NCBI GenBank assembly: GCA_024349245.1 | Contig: JALDNG010000087.1 | Span: 1,111,001 to 1,175,000 of the forward strand | DNA length: 64,000 bases | Direction of reading: 5' to 3' | DNA from: Neodontobutis hainanensis | Lineage: Eukaryota; Chordata; Actinopteri; Gobiiformes; Odontobutidae | In this document: in pieces, positions 50,386 through 61,281 of the stretch | Layout of the letters: the number at the start of each line of letters is the position of its first letter | Position numbering within the stretch: position 1 is the first letter of the stretch | Position numbers and translations under genes: made by a program | Notes under the pieces: generated by a model | What the model saw: the letters and a program-made list of their open reading frames with translations, nothing else | Databases searched by the model: none | Told to the model about the DNA's origin: nothing

Positions 50386-53300
50386 GATGGGATCACACTT
50401 GGGCCATAAGGACAAACCACTTAGCGAATCATGACAGTGGAAACACAAGCCCCTGTAAGAGTTTTCCATACCAAACCGTACCATTCTAACCCGAACGGTA
50501 CCATTCATAAAAGGTACAAACTAATGTGGGCTAAACTCTCCCGTTTAAAGTGGCCAAAATGTCCGTCGCAAACTGGACACTCACTACCAAAATGTGGCCT
50601 TGGCATCACACGATACACACAAACACAGATGACAAAAGAGCGAGGGACTAAAAGGCTGAACGCACAGGAATGTGTCAGCAGTCGGATGGAATGAGATCAC
50701 ACTTTCAGAGCCGTGCAGATAAAAGAGGGCAAGCCAGCACCACAGTGAAGAGAACAGAGCAGAGAGCAGAAGACTAGGGTGTTTTTCACATGATGGACCT
50801 TAAACGTTAAACAGAAGCTCTTTCTTTCACAGCCCACTTATGGAGATTATTTACTGTGGTGCAGTTTCCCCCCAGCAGTCACCAAACAGACTAATGCTCA
50901 CTCTGCGGCAGAAGGGACTCCTCGGAAAACAACTGAGTGTATCAATAAGTCATGTGCTCGCATTTACTCAGTCAGGCGGGATGTTTTTCTCAGGACAGAT
51001 TCAGCTGAAACAAAGAGGAAAACATGAACCTAATGTAACGTGATGAACAATAATCTACACTTTCTGAAGGCAATAAAAGCAATATATTTACACATTCTAA
51101 ATATCTTTATAAAGAAAACTCAGAAACTTAAAACACTTATCGAGAAGCTAAACAATAAACCAGACTTAGAAGGTGCCTTCCCGGGTAGAAAGTTGTAACA
51201 CTAATTAGAACGTAATTCAACAGTATGAAAACTTAAAACTTGCGTCTTTTCGACCATCAGCTAATATTTAAAGAATGGAATATCATTGGTTTTACATCAT
51301 CAGTAAAATTGAAGGGTATCTGGGGAGCTTGCTGTTGGAGTGTGTTTTTGAGCTGATAAGACGCATGAGAGCAATCCTGGATAATTCCTGAGTGGAGACT
51401 GAGGGACAAATGGAAAAAGGGACGGTCTGTTTTCATAAAGTAATATCTGCTAAACTGTTGTTGTATTTAGTGTCATTGTGGACTAATTTATCAAAGAATG
51501 GAGCGAGTGAACACCATGTTTAACCGGTTTTGTCTGTTCATCCATCTATCGATTTATCCATGTGCTGCTTCAGGTTATGCCCCGTTTTAATTAGAGCTAC
51601 ATTAGAGATAATTAGAGATATATTGGACCATATCAGACCTTAGATTGGAATCAGCGATCAGACAATGTTTTGACAATATTATCATTCGATGTTTGACATA
51701 TGAAGTGTTGGAAACAAGCCCTGTGCTTATTTGTTAATGATGTAATTGTGCTATTTGTCCAGCAGAGGGCTGCGGGCTGTTATCATGTCACTTTTGAACA
51801 ACAAGCCGCTGCACATTTGTTTTTAAGCAGAGCTGGGGATAGGCAAGAGTGCTTGTCAGTGTGTGCTGGATGTGGACACGCAGGTTGTGTTTAAGTTAGC
51901 AAGCTAAAGTTAGGATTATCTAGCATAATTATCCTGCTAAAATTGTGACAATGAATGCAAGGTAACAGCATTAAAACGTTACCTTATGTGTGTCTAATAA
52001 AATATGTTTTTCCTTGAAAGAAAAACGTATTCTTTATTTTTTTTTTTAAAAAGCGCCAATGCTGACTCATAAGGCTACAAATGGCTTTTCCCCAAAACAG
52101 ACATTTAATTTAACAAGTTTATGGTAAAGAATAGAGGGTAGAGAACAAGAACGCACATAAATAAAACATTATGATTACGATGACTATTGCGCCAGTGTTT
52201 CTAAACTTTAGTTATGACCAGGTTTTATCTGGCAAGAGAACAGTTTGTCCAAAGTGAAGCAGAGTGCTGTCTCGTCTGTGCTCCTCGAACTCACCATTGA
52301 TCGTCGTAAAGAGCAGCGCCACGTTTATTCTTGTGAACGCACACAACATGAGCAGACTGGTCTGAGTAAGAGAAGGCAATAATAGGCCCAACTTAAATGG
52401 CAATGGTCAATATAACTTACACTATGGCAAAATTATATTTTTTATAGATTAATATAAGTAGGCTACCAAGGTACACCTTCTATAGAAGTATCTTTATAAT
52501 AGCCTGAGTGAACTGTATTAAAGGGAACTCAGCCATTGGCCTTTCACTTCCCCCTAATATCGTTATCGGCCCCGATATTGATCAGGCTCCATGTTTACTC
52601 CTATACTCCATTATTACTCTTCAATAATCATTTAAGCATAACAAGTCCCCTGTGAACACTATAAATATGACTATGTAGTTCTCCATCTCCTTTTTTGATT
52701 ATCATCATCAATATAATCATTAATATTATTATTCTGGTGATAATGTGAGGAGTTGTGGAGATATATGCGTAGTTTGTTTCTGGCCACAGTCCGTGTCTTC
52801 TCCAAGAAAAAGGGTGCATCGGCGAGATTAGATGAAACATGAGATAAATCATTAGAGCCGTTTCTCAGGACCAGGGAAAATTTTCACTTTCAAACTAATC
52901 ACTGCAGCTGAGTGTTGTTGACTGATTACAGCAGCGAATATTCTGATTGGACATACATCAGTTACAATTATTGATTATATTGAATATTAAATCAATAGTA
53001 GCAAGCTTTATATGTTTGTGAATATATTTTTTTTATAATCAAAGCTAAAGGAAAGCAGCAATCTTAGATTTCAGTCATGTCTTAAGTTGTATATGCATTT
53101 GTTGTGTGTGAAATGTGATGCTGCTGTGGCTGTAATGTGCACTACTAAATATAACAATGCATCCATTTGCCCCTCTGCCCAATATCACCACCAGCCACCA
53201 CTGACAGACTTCCCCTCTGGCATTTGCACTTGTCAATATAATAAAATAAAAAAACTCCACCTGCCCATGTCAAGCCTTTCTTTAAAATGATGCACCAGCT

Positions 53301-55348
53301 CTGGACACGCCTTAAAAATGAGTGCGCCATCTGCCAAGTGCTTTGGAATGAATAAGCAGCTAATGCATATTACATATAAACCTTCTGCATTTACTGGCAT
53401 CTGTGTCATTTCATTGTCAGTCACATGGCCACACATCCAAAAACATGCATAGTCACACGAGTCAAGTTTTGAACCTTCGATCAATATCAGCATCAAAAAC
53501 ATTGACTTAAACAGATATAGTTGCTGATTCAGTGCTACCTTTTGACTTTTTGAAGGCTAATGCTAATGAAATCCAAAACATGTTGTCTTATGTGAGCATT
53601 GCATATTCAGTGTATTTTTGATAACCTTACTCTGTTCATGTTAGTGTGTTCATGCGTACCATCGCACCCTTTTATTCTTTATGCCACAGTCACACAAAGG
53701 AAGACGCATAATCCATCATCAAGATACAGCTCAGGAGCCACTTATAACTTCTGAACCCACCCCGTCTGCTGTTAAGTATGCCATAGCAGCCATCAATTAT
53801 CAATGAGGGGGTTGAGTACTCCGTGTGAGCGGGACCTGATGCAACACTGTGACAAGTCCATTTCCTGTTTGAACAAAGGACAGCATATCCTCGACCGATG
53901 GAGGACACCCAATACAGTCTGCGAGCTTATGGCTGCCTATAAACCCCGGCTTCCACTCCTGTCTCGTTAAACTGCAGTGGGTTTCAAGAAACGGTCTTTA
54001 CATCATGAAATAATTACCCAACTATAAATGTGGTAGTAATAGAGCTGCTTCAATATCCCTCTGTCTTGCAAAATGAATCACTGTTTATGAAAAGCTGCGA
54101 AAATTGTGTCTCGCTGAGATTTTACAGGGTCCAAATTCCAAGATTGCAGACTGTCAGAATAGAGTCTGTGTGATGTACATAAGTCACCTATCAGGGGCTT
54201 TGTAAACAAAAACAGATTTATTATTTTGCTGCTTTTACCATAAACAAATGCATAGTGCACACTGGAAGTGCACAATCATAGCTCTGTTAAAAAAAGTCTA
54301 ACACTTACTGTAAAGTACTATTGAAAAATGTGTGCGTAATCGAAGATTAAATATGCACAACATTTTAGCAACATTTATTATAAATTACGGTAATCTCTTT
54401 ATTTCAGTATGTGCCGTAAAATTATCAATATTATTATATCAGTAAAGATTTTGCCTAATGAGAAATTATAACAAAAAAAGAACAACTATTTCAGACTGCA
54501 ACATTGTCTACCGAGACCCATTGAGACAGTTGCTAGGGAACGCCCCTGGAAAACTGACCTCAAGGTGTGACAATACTCAAAGAAATGCAAAACAACCAAA
54601 GACAATATATGTAACACTAAAAAATGAAAACACTTTTTATACATTATAATTTGTTATTTGTTTTTACTACAAAAACTATTTTTTCCCATAACTAAACATT
54701 AAATACTGCAGAATCCAACCATTTGACAGAAATACCATTGCCCAAATCCAACCAATGTTATCAAAAATATAACAATTTTTATTTTAAACTTTTTGTCTAA
54801 CCATAATGCAGCCAATGTGTGTTAGTCACTGTCACAGAGTACATAGAAGAAAAGGGGAAGCCTATGAATCACTTTGTCCTCATGGTCCAGAGAGCAGCAC
54901 TGACTGCCACTACTGAGGTCATCCAGGTCCAACACATTCGAGAGAGAACATTTTTATATGCCTCTTCAAGGACTGCGAATGAAGAAGTGGAAATGGCAAA
55001 GCAATTCAGATCTTAAATACATTTTCTCTTCTTAGTGGGAAGTATTTTCCAGAGAATAAGTGGAATAACTAAAAGGAATGGTAAAGTAAACACTGCTGCA
55101 CAACATCTATACAGTTCAGGAGTGTGAGAAAGAATCCAGACTATATAAACACCGATAACAGCTTTACTGTCCATTTGCGTCCCATTCAACCACAAAATAT
55201 TGCAATATGAACAACAGAAATATAATAATATAATGTAATACGGTCTTCCGTGTAGCCCACAAACAAAATGCTAGAGACCAATAAAAGTTAATCCAGCGCC
55301 TTGTATTTTATTCTTTATGGTAAAAGAAACTTTCCAAACGCCAGGACA

Positions 55349-55550
55349 GCAGTGGCTCAGTGGTACAGCGGTTGTCCTTCAACCGGAAGGTTGGTGGTTT
55401 GATTCCCGCTCTCCCCTACTGTCATTGTGTCCTTGGGCAAGACACTTAACCCACTTTGCCTCCAGTGGTGTTCCAGCTGTAACACTGTTGATTGGAAACA
55501 TCATGTAAATAGCTTTGGAAAAAGCGTCTGCTAAATGAATAAATATAAAA
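55349..55550 (+). mobile_element. tRNA-derived SINE, near full length
   Basis: The tRNA-like head GCAGTGGCTCAGTGGTACAG (A box) and GGTTTGATTCCCGC (B box) are followed by the body GTGTCCTTGGGCAAGACACT and the tail AAAGCGTCTGCTAAATGAAT. The head cannot be an expressed tRNA gene: it lacks a complete cloverleaf 3' half and acceptor stem. Confidence 0.9.
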
Positions 55551-56284
55551 TGATACTGTTATCTAAGGGTGCTCCAATCGGGATTTTTGAGGCCATAACC
55601 GTTCACCAAACACTGAAATCCTCAAGCGTAACTTGCACATTTGTGTGATTTGAAAGACTCTTCTGTTTTAGATGATCATTGGTCAATCAGAGTGCCCTTA
55701 TTTATATCTCAATCTTCAATGGCATAAAAGTTACCCAATGCTGAAGGTTTTACTAAAGTGACTACACTCCCACCTCCTCCAGTCGGTCGGCCCTTGCTCT
55801 TGTTCCCAGTGCAACTCTCCCACTGCTTTCCTGCTATTATGCAACAACAGCCTGCAGCCAACCCACCTCCTGTCCAAACAAACAGCTGCACAGAGATGAA
55901 GGAGTCCGGCGGCGTTCACTTTGATTTTTTTTCCTCAAAATTAACCTTAAACAAACTCTGAAGTGGGAATACCTGAGATCTTGGAGCACAACCCTCATCC
56001 AGGAACAATGGTCTGTGAAATGATACAGGTGCAGCCGCGCCAAGAGAATGAAATTATCCAAATTGTATTGTACCTGTACAGCTCAATGGATGTCAAACAT
56101 ATCTAATTACATGTCACAATATCAACCAACAAAGCAGAATGAAATTATGGACATGTTATTCCTCAAGGGAGCAACGGCTTATGGGTTGAAATTGTTCCCT
56201 CAAAGCCACAGACCAATAAGACAGACCAGTTCATCTAAAGTAAGTCTAAATGCAAAAAAGGTAACGGGTAAACAACTTGCAATA

Positions 56285-56306
56285 CACTACACTACACTAC
56301 ACTACA
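56285..56306. repeat. (ACACT)n pentanucleotide repeat
   Basis: About four to five tandem ACACT units. Confidence 0.85.
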
Positions 56307-56532
56307 CAGCCTGTAGTGAATGCATTTATTGCCGATGTTCTTTTGGTGGTGCACATTTCCTAAAGCACTTCAATGCAAAAGCCGAGTGATCCAATAGCTT
56401 CACATTTGTACATTTCTCTGGATTACCAAAAAAAAAATTTACCTTCTGGCAGTCTTAGCCAATCACCAATTTTTAACAATGATGGGAATCATCGAAGCGA
56501 ATTATGAGCGAATTATGCTCAATTACTGATCA

Positions 56533-56540
56533 ATTAAAGC
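56533..56540. repeat. 8-bp target-site duplication, left copy
   Basis: ATTAAAGC immediately precedes the hAT left end. An identical copy follows the right end. Confidence 0.95.
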
Positions 56541-56721
56541 TAGGGATGCACCGAATGTTCGGCAACCGAAATTATTCGGCCGAAAATAGCCATAAAAAGC
56601 ACTTTCGGTGTTCGGCCGAATAAGTAAAAAGGCCGAATAAATTTTGCCGAACAATGACGTTTTTAATGACGCAATCAAATAACCCGCGTAGAGTGAGAGG
56701 CGCGCGCTTTATGCAGCAAAC

Positions 56722-59110
56722 ATGTCAGCAGTGTGGAAGCACTTTAAAGTGTCAGATAAAGAGGCAAAAACGGCCGTTTGCAGACATTGTTCTGCTGAAT
56801 TGTCCAGAGGGGGTGCATCTGCAAGAACGTACAGCACTTCAAGTTTAATTTATCACTTAAAATCACGACACCCAACATCATGCAGAGTACGAGAGAGACA
56901 CGGCGCGGCTACGGCAACAGCAGCAGCGAAAAGAAAAGTAGCTCCCAGTCCTACGACACCCACTCCATCTGTGGCTGACTTCTTAGAAAAGGCAAAAAAG
57001 TTTGCCAATGACAGTGCCAAAGCTAAAGGTATTACTAAAAGGATAATGGAATTCATCGCATTGGATGATCAACCATTCTCTGCTGTAGAGGATGTGGGAT
57101 TTCGCAGGCTTATAGACCATATTGAGCCCCGTTACACCATTCCTAGTAGACGGCATTTCTCAGACGTGTGCTTACCTGAGATGTATAACGTCGTTTCAAC
57201 TAACGTCCATGAGCTTTTGGCTACAGATATTACAGCCCTCAGCTTCACGACTGATATTTGGAGCTCGGATGTGAGCCCCACTAGTATGCTGAGTTTAACT
57301 GCACAGTGGATCGACACAGATTTCAAGCTACAAAAGATTGTGCTTCACTCAAAAGAGTTTAGAGGGTCCCATACAGCTGTAGCCATATCCGAGGCGTCGC
57401 CAAAATGTTTGACACTTGGCATATCGATCGATCTAAAGTGCATGCGGTAGTCAGTGACAGCGCAAGAAATATGGCTAAAGCCATGGAAGATAGCAATCTG
57501 AAAGGCATACGGTGTATGGCACACACAATTCAACTGGCGGTCAACGAGGGATTGTTGAGTCAGCGCAGTATAGCAGATGTGATAGCGATAGGCAGGAAAA
57601 TTGTTGGCCATTTTAAACATTCACAACTTGCCTATGCGCGCCTACAATCTATCCAAGAACAGTTTGGAATGCCACAAAAACGTTTCCAACAAGATGTGAG
57701 CACAAGGTGGAACAGTACATATTATATGCTGGAAAGTCTTTTTGCGCAAAAAATAGTCTTGGCTACATACATAGCAGATCATGACCTGCCAGCGACATTC
57801 ACTGCATACCAGTGGGTGTTAATTGAGAACGTTCTCTCTCTTCTCGCCCCTTTTGAGCAGATAACAAAAGAGATAAGCTCATCTGATGCATCTGTGGCAG
57901 ACGTCATACCCTTACTTGCAGCATTAAAGCGTCTTTTAAACAAAGATGCTGAAACAGACCACGGAGTAAAAACAACTAAAAGTGCGCTCTTAGAAGCTGT
58001 CAGCACACGATTTAGTCAGGCGGACTCAGAACCCCTGTACTGCATTGCGACTGTGCTTGATCCACGATATAAAGATCATTACTTGGATGTGGGGAAAAGA
58101 TGCGCACGAGAAATGATCCAGGCCGAGTTGGATTTGGGAAAGCCGCTAGGTGATGGAGACGGTCAGGTGATGCACAGCGCAGGAGATGAAAACAGCGCAG
58201 CGAGTAAACGGGCTCGTACTACAGATGAGCCGTTCACAGTCTCGCTGTCTGACATGTTCGATGAGATCCTCCAAGAGAATAACCCATTTGCAAGACAGAG
58301 GACAAGCTCGACCGCTCAACAGTTAGATGGGTATCTCGCAGAAGTCCCCATCCCCAGGAGCAATAACCCTCTCGAATTTTGGAGGACCAATCAAGGCGCT
58401 TTCCGACCTGGCGCAGATGGCACGCAGGTTAGGCTACTTGTATGAGAAATTAATTTAAGATTTTATTTATATTTTGGATTATGGTAACACTTTACAAGTA
58501 GTTTCTATTTTTAACATTAACTAACATAAAAAACCTTATTAAAAGCATTTATTAATCTTAATGTTAACATTTACTAATACAGTATATTAAATTAAGTATC
58601 ACATTTGTAATTCTTGAATTAAAAAGTATCAAAAGTGGTAGGCCTATTTGTTAAAATTGTTAATGCACTTATACTAACATGAACCAAATATTTTTTATTA
58701 TCTTACATTAACAAAGATTAATAAATACCATAACAAATGTATTGCTCATTGTTAGTTAATGCAATAATGTTAACAAACATTGTAAAGTGTTACCTATATT
58801 TTATTTTATGTATTTTATAAAAATTTAACTATTTTCAGTGTAGTAAAATAGTAGGCCTACACTGGGTTTCAACCATTTCATTATCTTGAAGACATAGTTC
58901 ATTTTGAAATGAGCAACTGTCAGAAAACTGCAATAAACTTTTTAATTATTCTGCTGGTACTTGTCTGCTCCATGCACAAGCACTGACAGTGAGAGACTGT
59001 TTAGTGCTGCATCTCATGTCATCGATGAGAAGAGGAACCGACTTTCATGTGAGAAAGCAGAGAAGCTACTTTTCATAAAGAAGAACCTGCCACTTTTCCT
59101 GAAGAAGTAG
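56722..59110 (+). pseudogene. hAT transposase with BED zinc finger, frameshifted
   Basis: The ATG at 56722 starts a BED finger (Cys20, Cys23, His45, His50) and then DFLEKAKKFANDSAKAKGIT. Next come the RNase-H-like core with TTDIWSS (first catalytic Asp, residue 178) and, after a frame break near 57398, VVSDSARNMAKAM (second catalytic Asp) and RCMAHTIQLAVNEGL. This second frame stays open to 58445. A second shift near 58402 precedes DLAQMARR. The C-terminal dimerisation segment (TDSERLFSAASHVIDEKRNR, then LLFIKKNLPLFLKK and a stop) lies separately at about 58958-59110, implying an intron from about 58428 to 58956. The expected acceptor dinucleotide at 58955-58956 reads TG, not AG. The copy is therefore inactive. 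Its full length would be about 620 residues, normal for Ac-like hAT proteins. Confidence 0.92.
58483..58794. mobile_element. MITE nested in the hAT transposase intron
   Basis: Inverted ends GGTAACACTTTACAA and TTGTAAAGTGTTACC, 312 bp in total, flanked by TAT on both sides (58480-58482 and 58795-58797). The interior has TTAACATT-type repeats and no open frame. The ends match a very common teleost MITE. A 3-bp duplication would suit PIF/Harbinger, but this is tentative. Confidence 0.85.
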
Positions 59111-59540
59111 GCTAAGTAGACTTATGTCTAGGACAGTTATTCATTTGTTGTGGGTTCATCCTTATTTTTTGCACTATTCAATGCACATTTGTTGTTGTAA
59201 ACATACAGAGTTACATTCTTTCAGCAGTCAGTTATAGGCCTAACATAGGCTATTCAAGAAGGGGGGCTTCAAAGATTGACAATTTTTTTTTTTTTACCAA
59301 TTTATTTATTTTATGTTATATTGTGCTATGTTTGTATAATATTTGCTGGAATGTTAAAAAAAAAAAATATTTTGAAATTGTTTTGAAATTTTTACTATTT
59401 AATTATTGTAATGGTGAAAAAATTGGCAAAATAAATGGTAAAAATGCGAAACACCATGTTCGGTATTCGGCCTTCGGCCAAGCATTTCATTTTTATTCGG
59501 CTTCGGCTTCGGCCAAGAATTTCATTTCGGTGCATCCCTA

Positions 59541-59548
59541 ATTAAAGC
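59541..59548. repeat. 8-bp target-site duplication, right copy
   Basis: ATTAAAGC directly follows the hAT right end CATCCCTA and is identical to the left copy. Confidence 0.95.
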
Positions 59549-61250
59549 ACCAGTATTCACCATGATAAAAAAGTTAAAAGGTCCCTTCTTGCCATCATCA
59601 CCAAAAGGGAACTAAACCTAAAACATGCCCATAACTGTAAGAAAATCCAAACCTGGCTTTACAATTCATTTTATCAGATGTGAGCTCACAAATTTTGCAC
59701 CAGGTAAGGCGCAGAAAACATCTCCATAACCTAACAAAGTCCTAACTCAACCACTGACGACAAATCTCTGATTTAATAATTGAACTAACTGCTAAGCGCC
59801 CACATAGATTCTCCATGTGAAGGAGTGTTTCAGACACTTTCCCTTTTTGTTAAATCTTCCACACCCACTACAGAGCAACACATGAAGCGAACACAGTCGC
59901 CAAATGGCTCCAGGATAGATGTGATATTCTCAGATAAACAGCACAATTATTCCCTCATATCCATTTGTGAATGGCCGCTGTGTGTGCGTGCCGGGCAGAC
60001 AGATGGGCCGATTGTCGCTCCAGACGCCTGGGAACGCTCAACAACACATTGAAAGAGCGGGCCCCGCAGAACCCAGCGGCTCTCATGCGATCACACTGAG
60101 TCACTTTAATAAAGTTAAGCACCCATTTACCAGAGAGGGAGAGATGGACGAGGAAGAAAGAAAGAAGCACTCTTTCTGTCGTAACTGTGGGTTTTCCAGG
60201 CTACACTGTGACCTTCTCACAAAAACATGGTGAACTTTTAATGAACCGCAGCAGGACAGCCCAGGTTACAGCTCAGAGCAAAACCAAGCCCAAATGAAAG
60301 CAGCTTCTTCATTATGAACTGAGGTCAAGAAAGACCCCAGCACACAAAATATATCTGTGAACACAATGTAATGACAGTTTTGTGCCAAGAATTTGAAGCA
60401 ACATATTATGATTATATAAAAACTAAAATTGTCCAAAACACCAAATCACACCACATTGATCATTTCAGGACCTTTTCTTCCCCATCAAAGACTCAAAGAC
60501 TTAAACCAAACTCTGAATGAGAAATTCTAATACTTTTTTGGGGGCAATTCTATTTGATGAGCTTGTGAAAATCTATAGCACCAACTACTAACCTAGAAAA
60601 TGTATCTCACCCTCCCAGTTGTGGTCAAGTTACGGAGACTTTAGAGTTGTACAATCCCAAAAAGTCTGGCTAAAACTATATAGCAATACCCTGACCTTGT
60701 TAGTTACTGCGTGTGCTATTAAGGACAAATGCAAACACAGGAAGAAAGACTGGTATTAGATTGTAAAGTCAATTCTTCTTTGATTCCAGCTCAATGGTTT
60801 AACTGTATTCTTGCCTTCAGAACATTACATAGAGGTGAAAGAGTTTAAGAGGAAGGCAGAGGGTGAGAAAGAAGAAGGATGTTTAAATGCATCTCCACTG
60901 GGAGCAGATAACCTAATTCTACTTATCAGGAACACAGAGGACCATGTCTGCAACACACACACACACACACACACGCACGCCTGACACTGAACAGATCACA
61001 GCAGAACAACTCCAGCCCAGTTAGATCCCTGCAGGGACCAGCACCGACCAGCACACCCCAGTTCCATCAACATCATCTGGTGCACTACAGCTTCACACAA
61101 GAATGTAGCACCACAGACTTGTTACAGCTGGGCTCCACTCATCTGCAGCACGGGCTTAGGCGGAGTTTTAACCACCACGTTCCTTCGAGGACTACGAGTG
61201 ATAAAAATGCTTATGTATATATTAAGAAACACTACAAAAAATAGGGTTAA

Positions 61251-61281
<31 letters not shown>

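Larger units (their letters stand above)
36325..56532. other. Upstream/intron-1 region without recognisable host gene (20 kb)
   Basis: For the canonical transcript this is probably first-intron or promoter-distal sequence. No host coding exon was recognised on either strand. Content is AT-rich DNA with simple repeats, hAT and Tc1 relics and a SINE, listed separately. Near 55565-55600 a TIR-like GGGTGCTCCAATCGGG and near 44142 a GGGCTGGGCAATAT suggest further hAT-type fragments that could not be bounded. Confidence 0.65.
56541..59540 (+). mobile_element. hAT transposon, full-length, 3,000 bp
   Basis: It is bounded by perfect 15-bp inverted repeats (TAGGGATGCACCGAA) and a perfect 8-bp target duplication ATTAAAGC, diagnostic of hAT. 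Both subterminal regions carry many TTCGGC/GCCGAA words, probably transposase-binding sites. It encodes a BED-finger transposase on the plus strand, now frameshifted, and hosts a nested MITE at 58483-58794. The ends differ from Tol2. The perfect duplication suggests a fairly recent insertion. Confidence 0.95.

Noticed and set aside
55349..55420. Possible tRNA gene
   Set aside because: A and B boxes are present, but the sequence continues into a shared SINE body and tail and lacks a full cloverleaf.
56654..56848. 64-codon frame overlapping the transposase start
   Set aside because: It is an alternative frame over the BED-finger coding region without its own homology.
59900..60235. Moderately GC-rich patch with 71- and 88-codon frames
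   Set aside because: No motif, splice signal or known protein similarity could be recognised.
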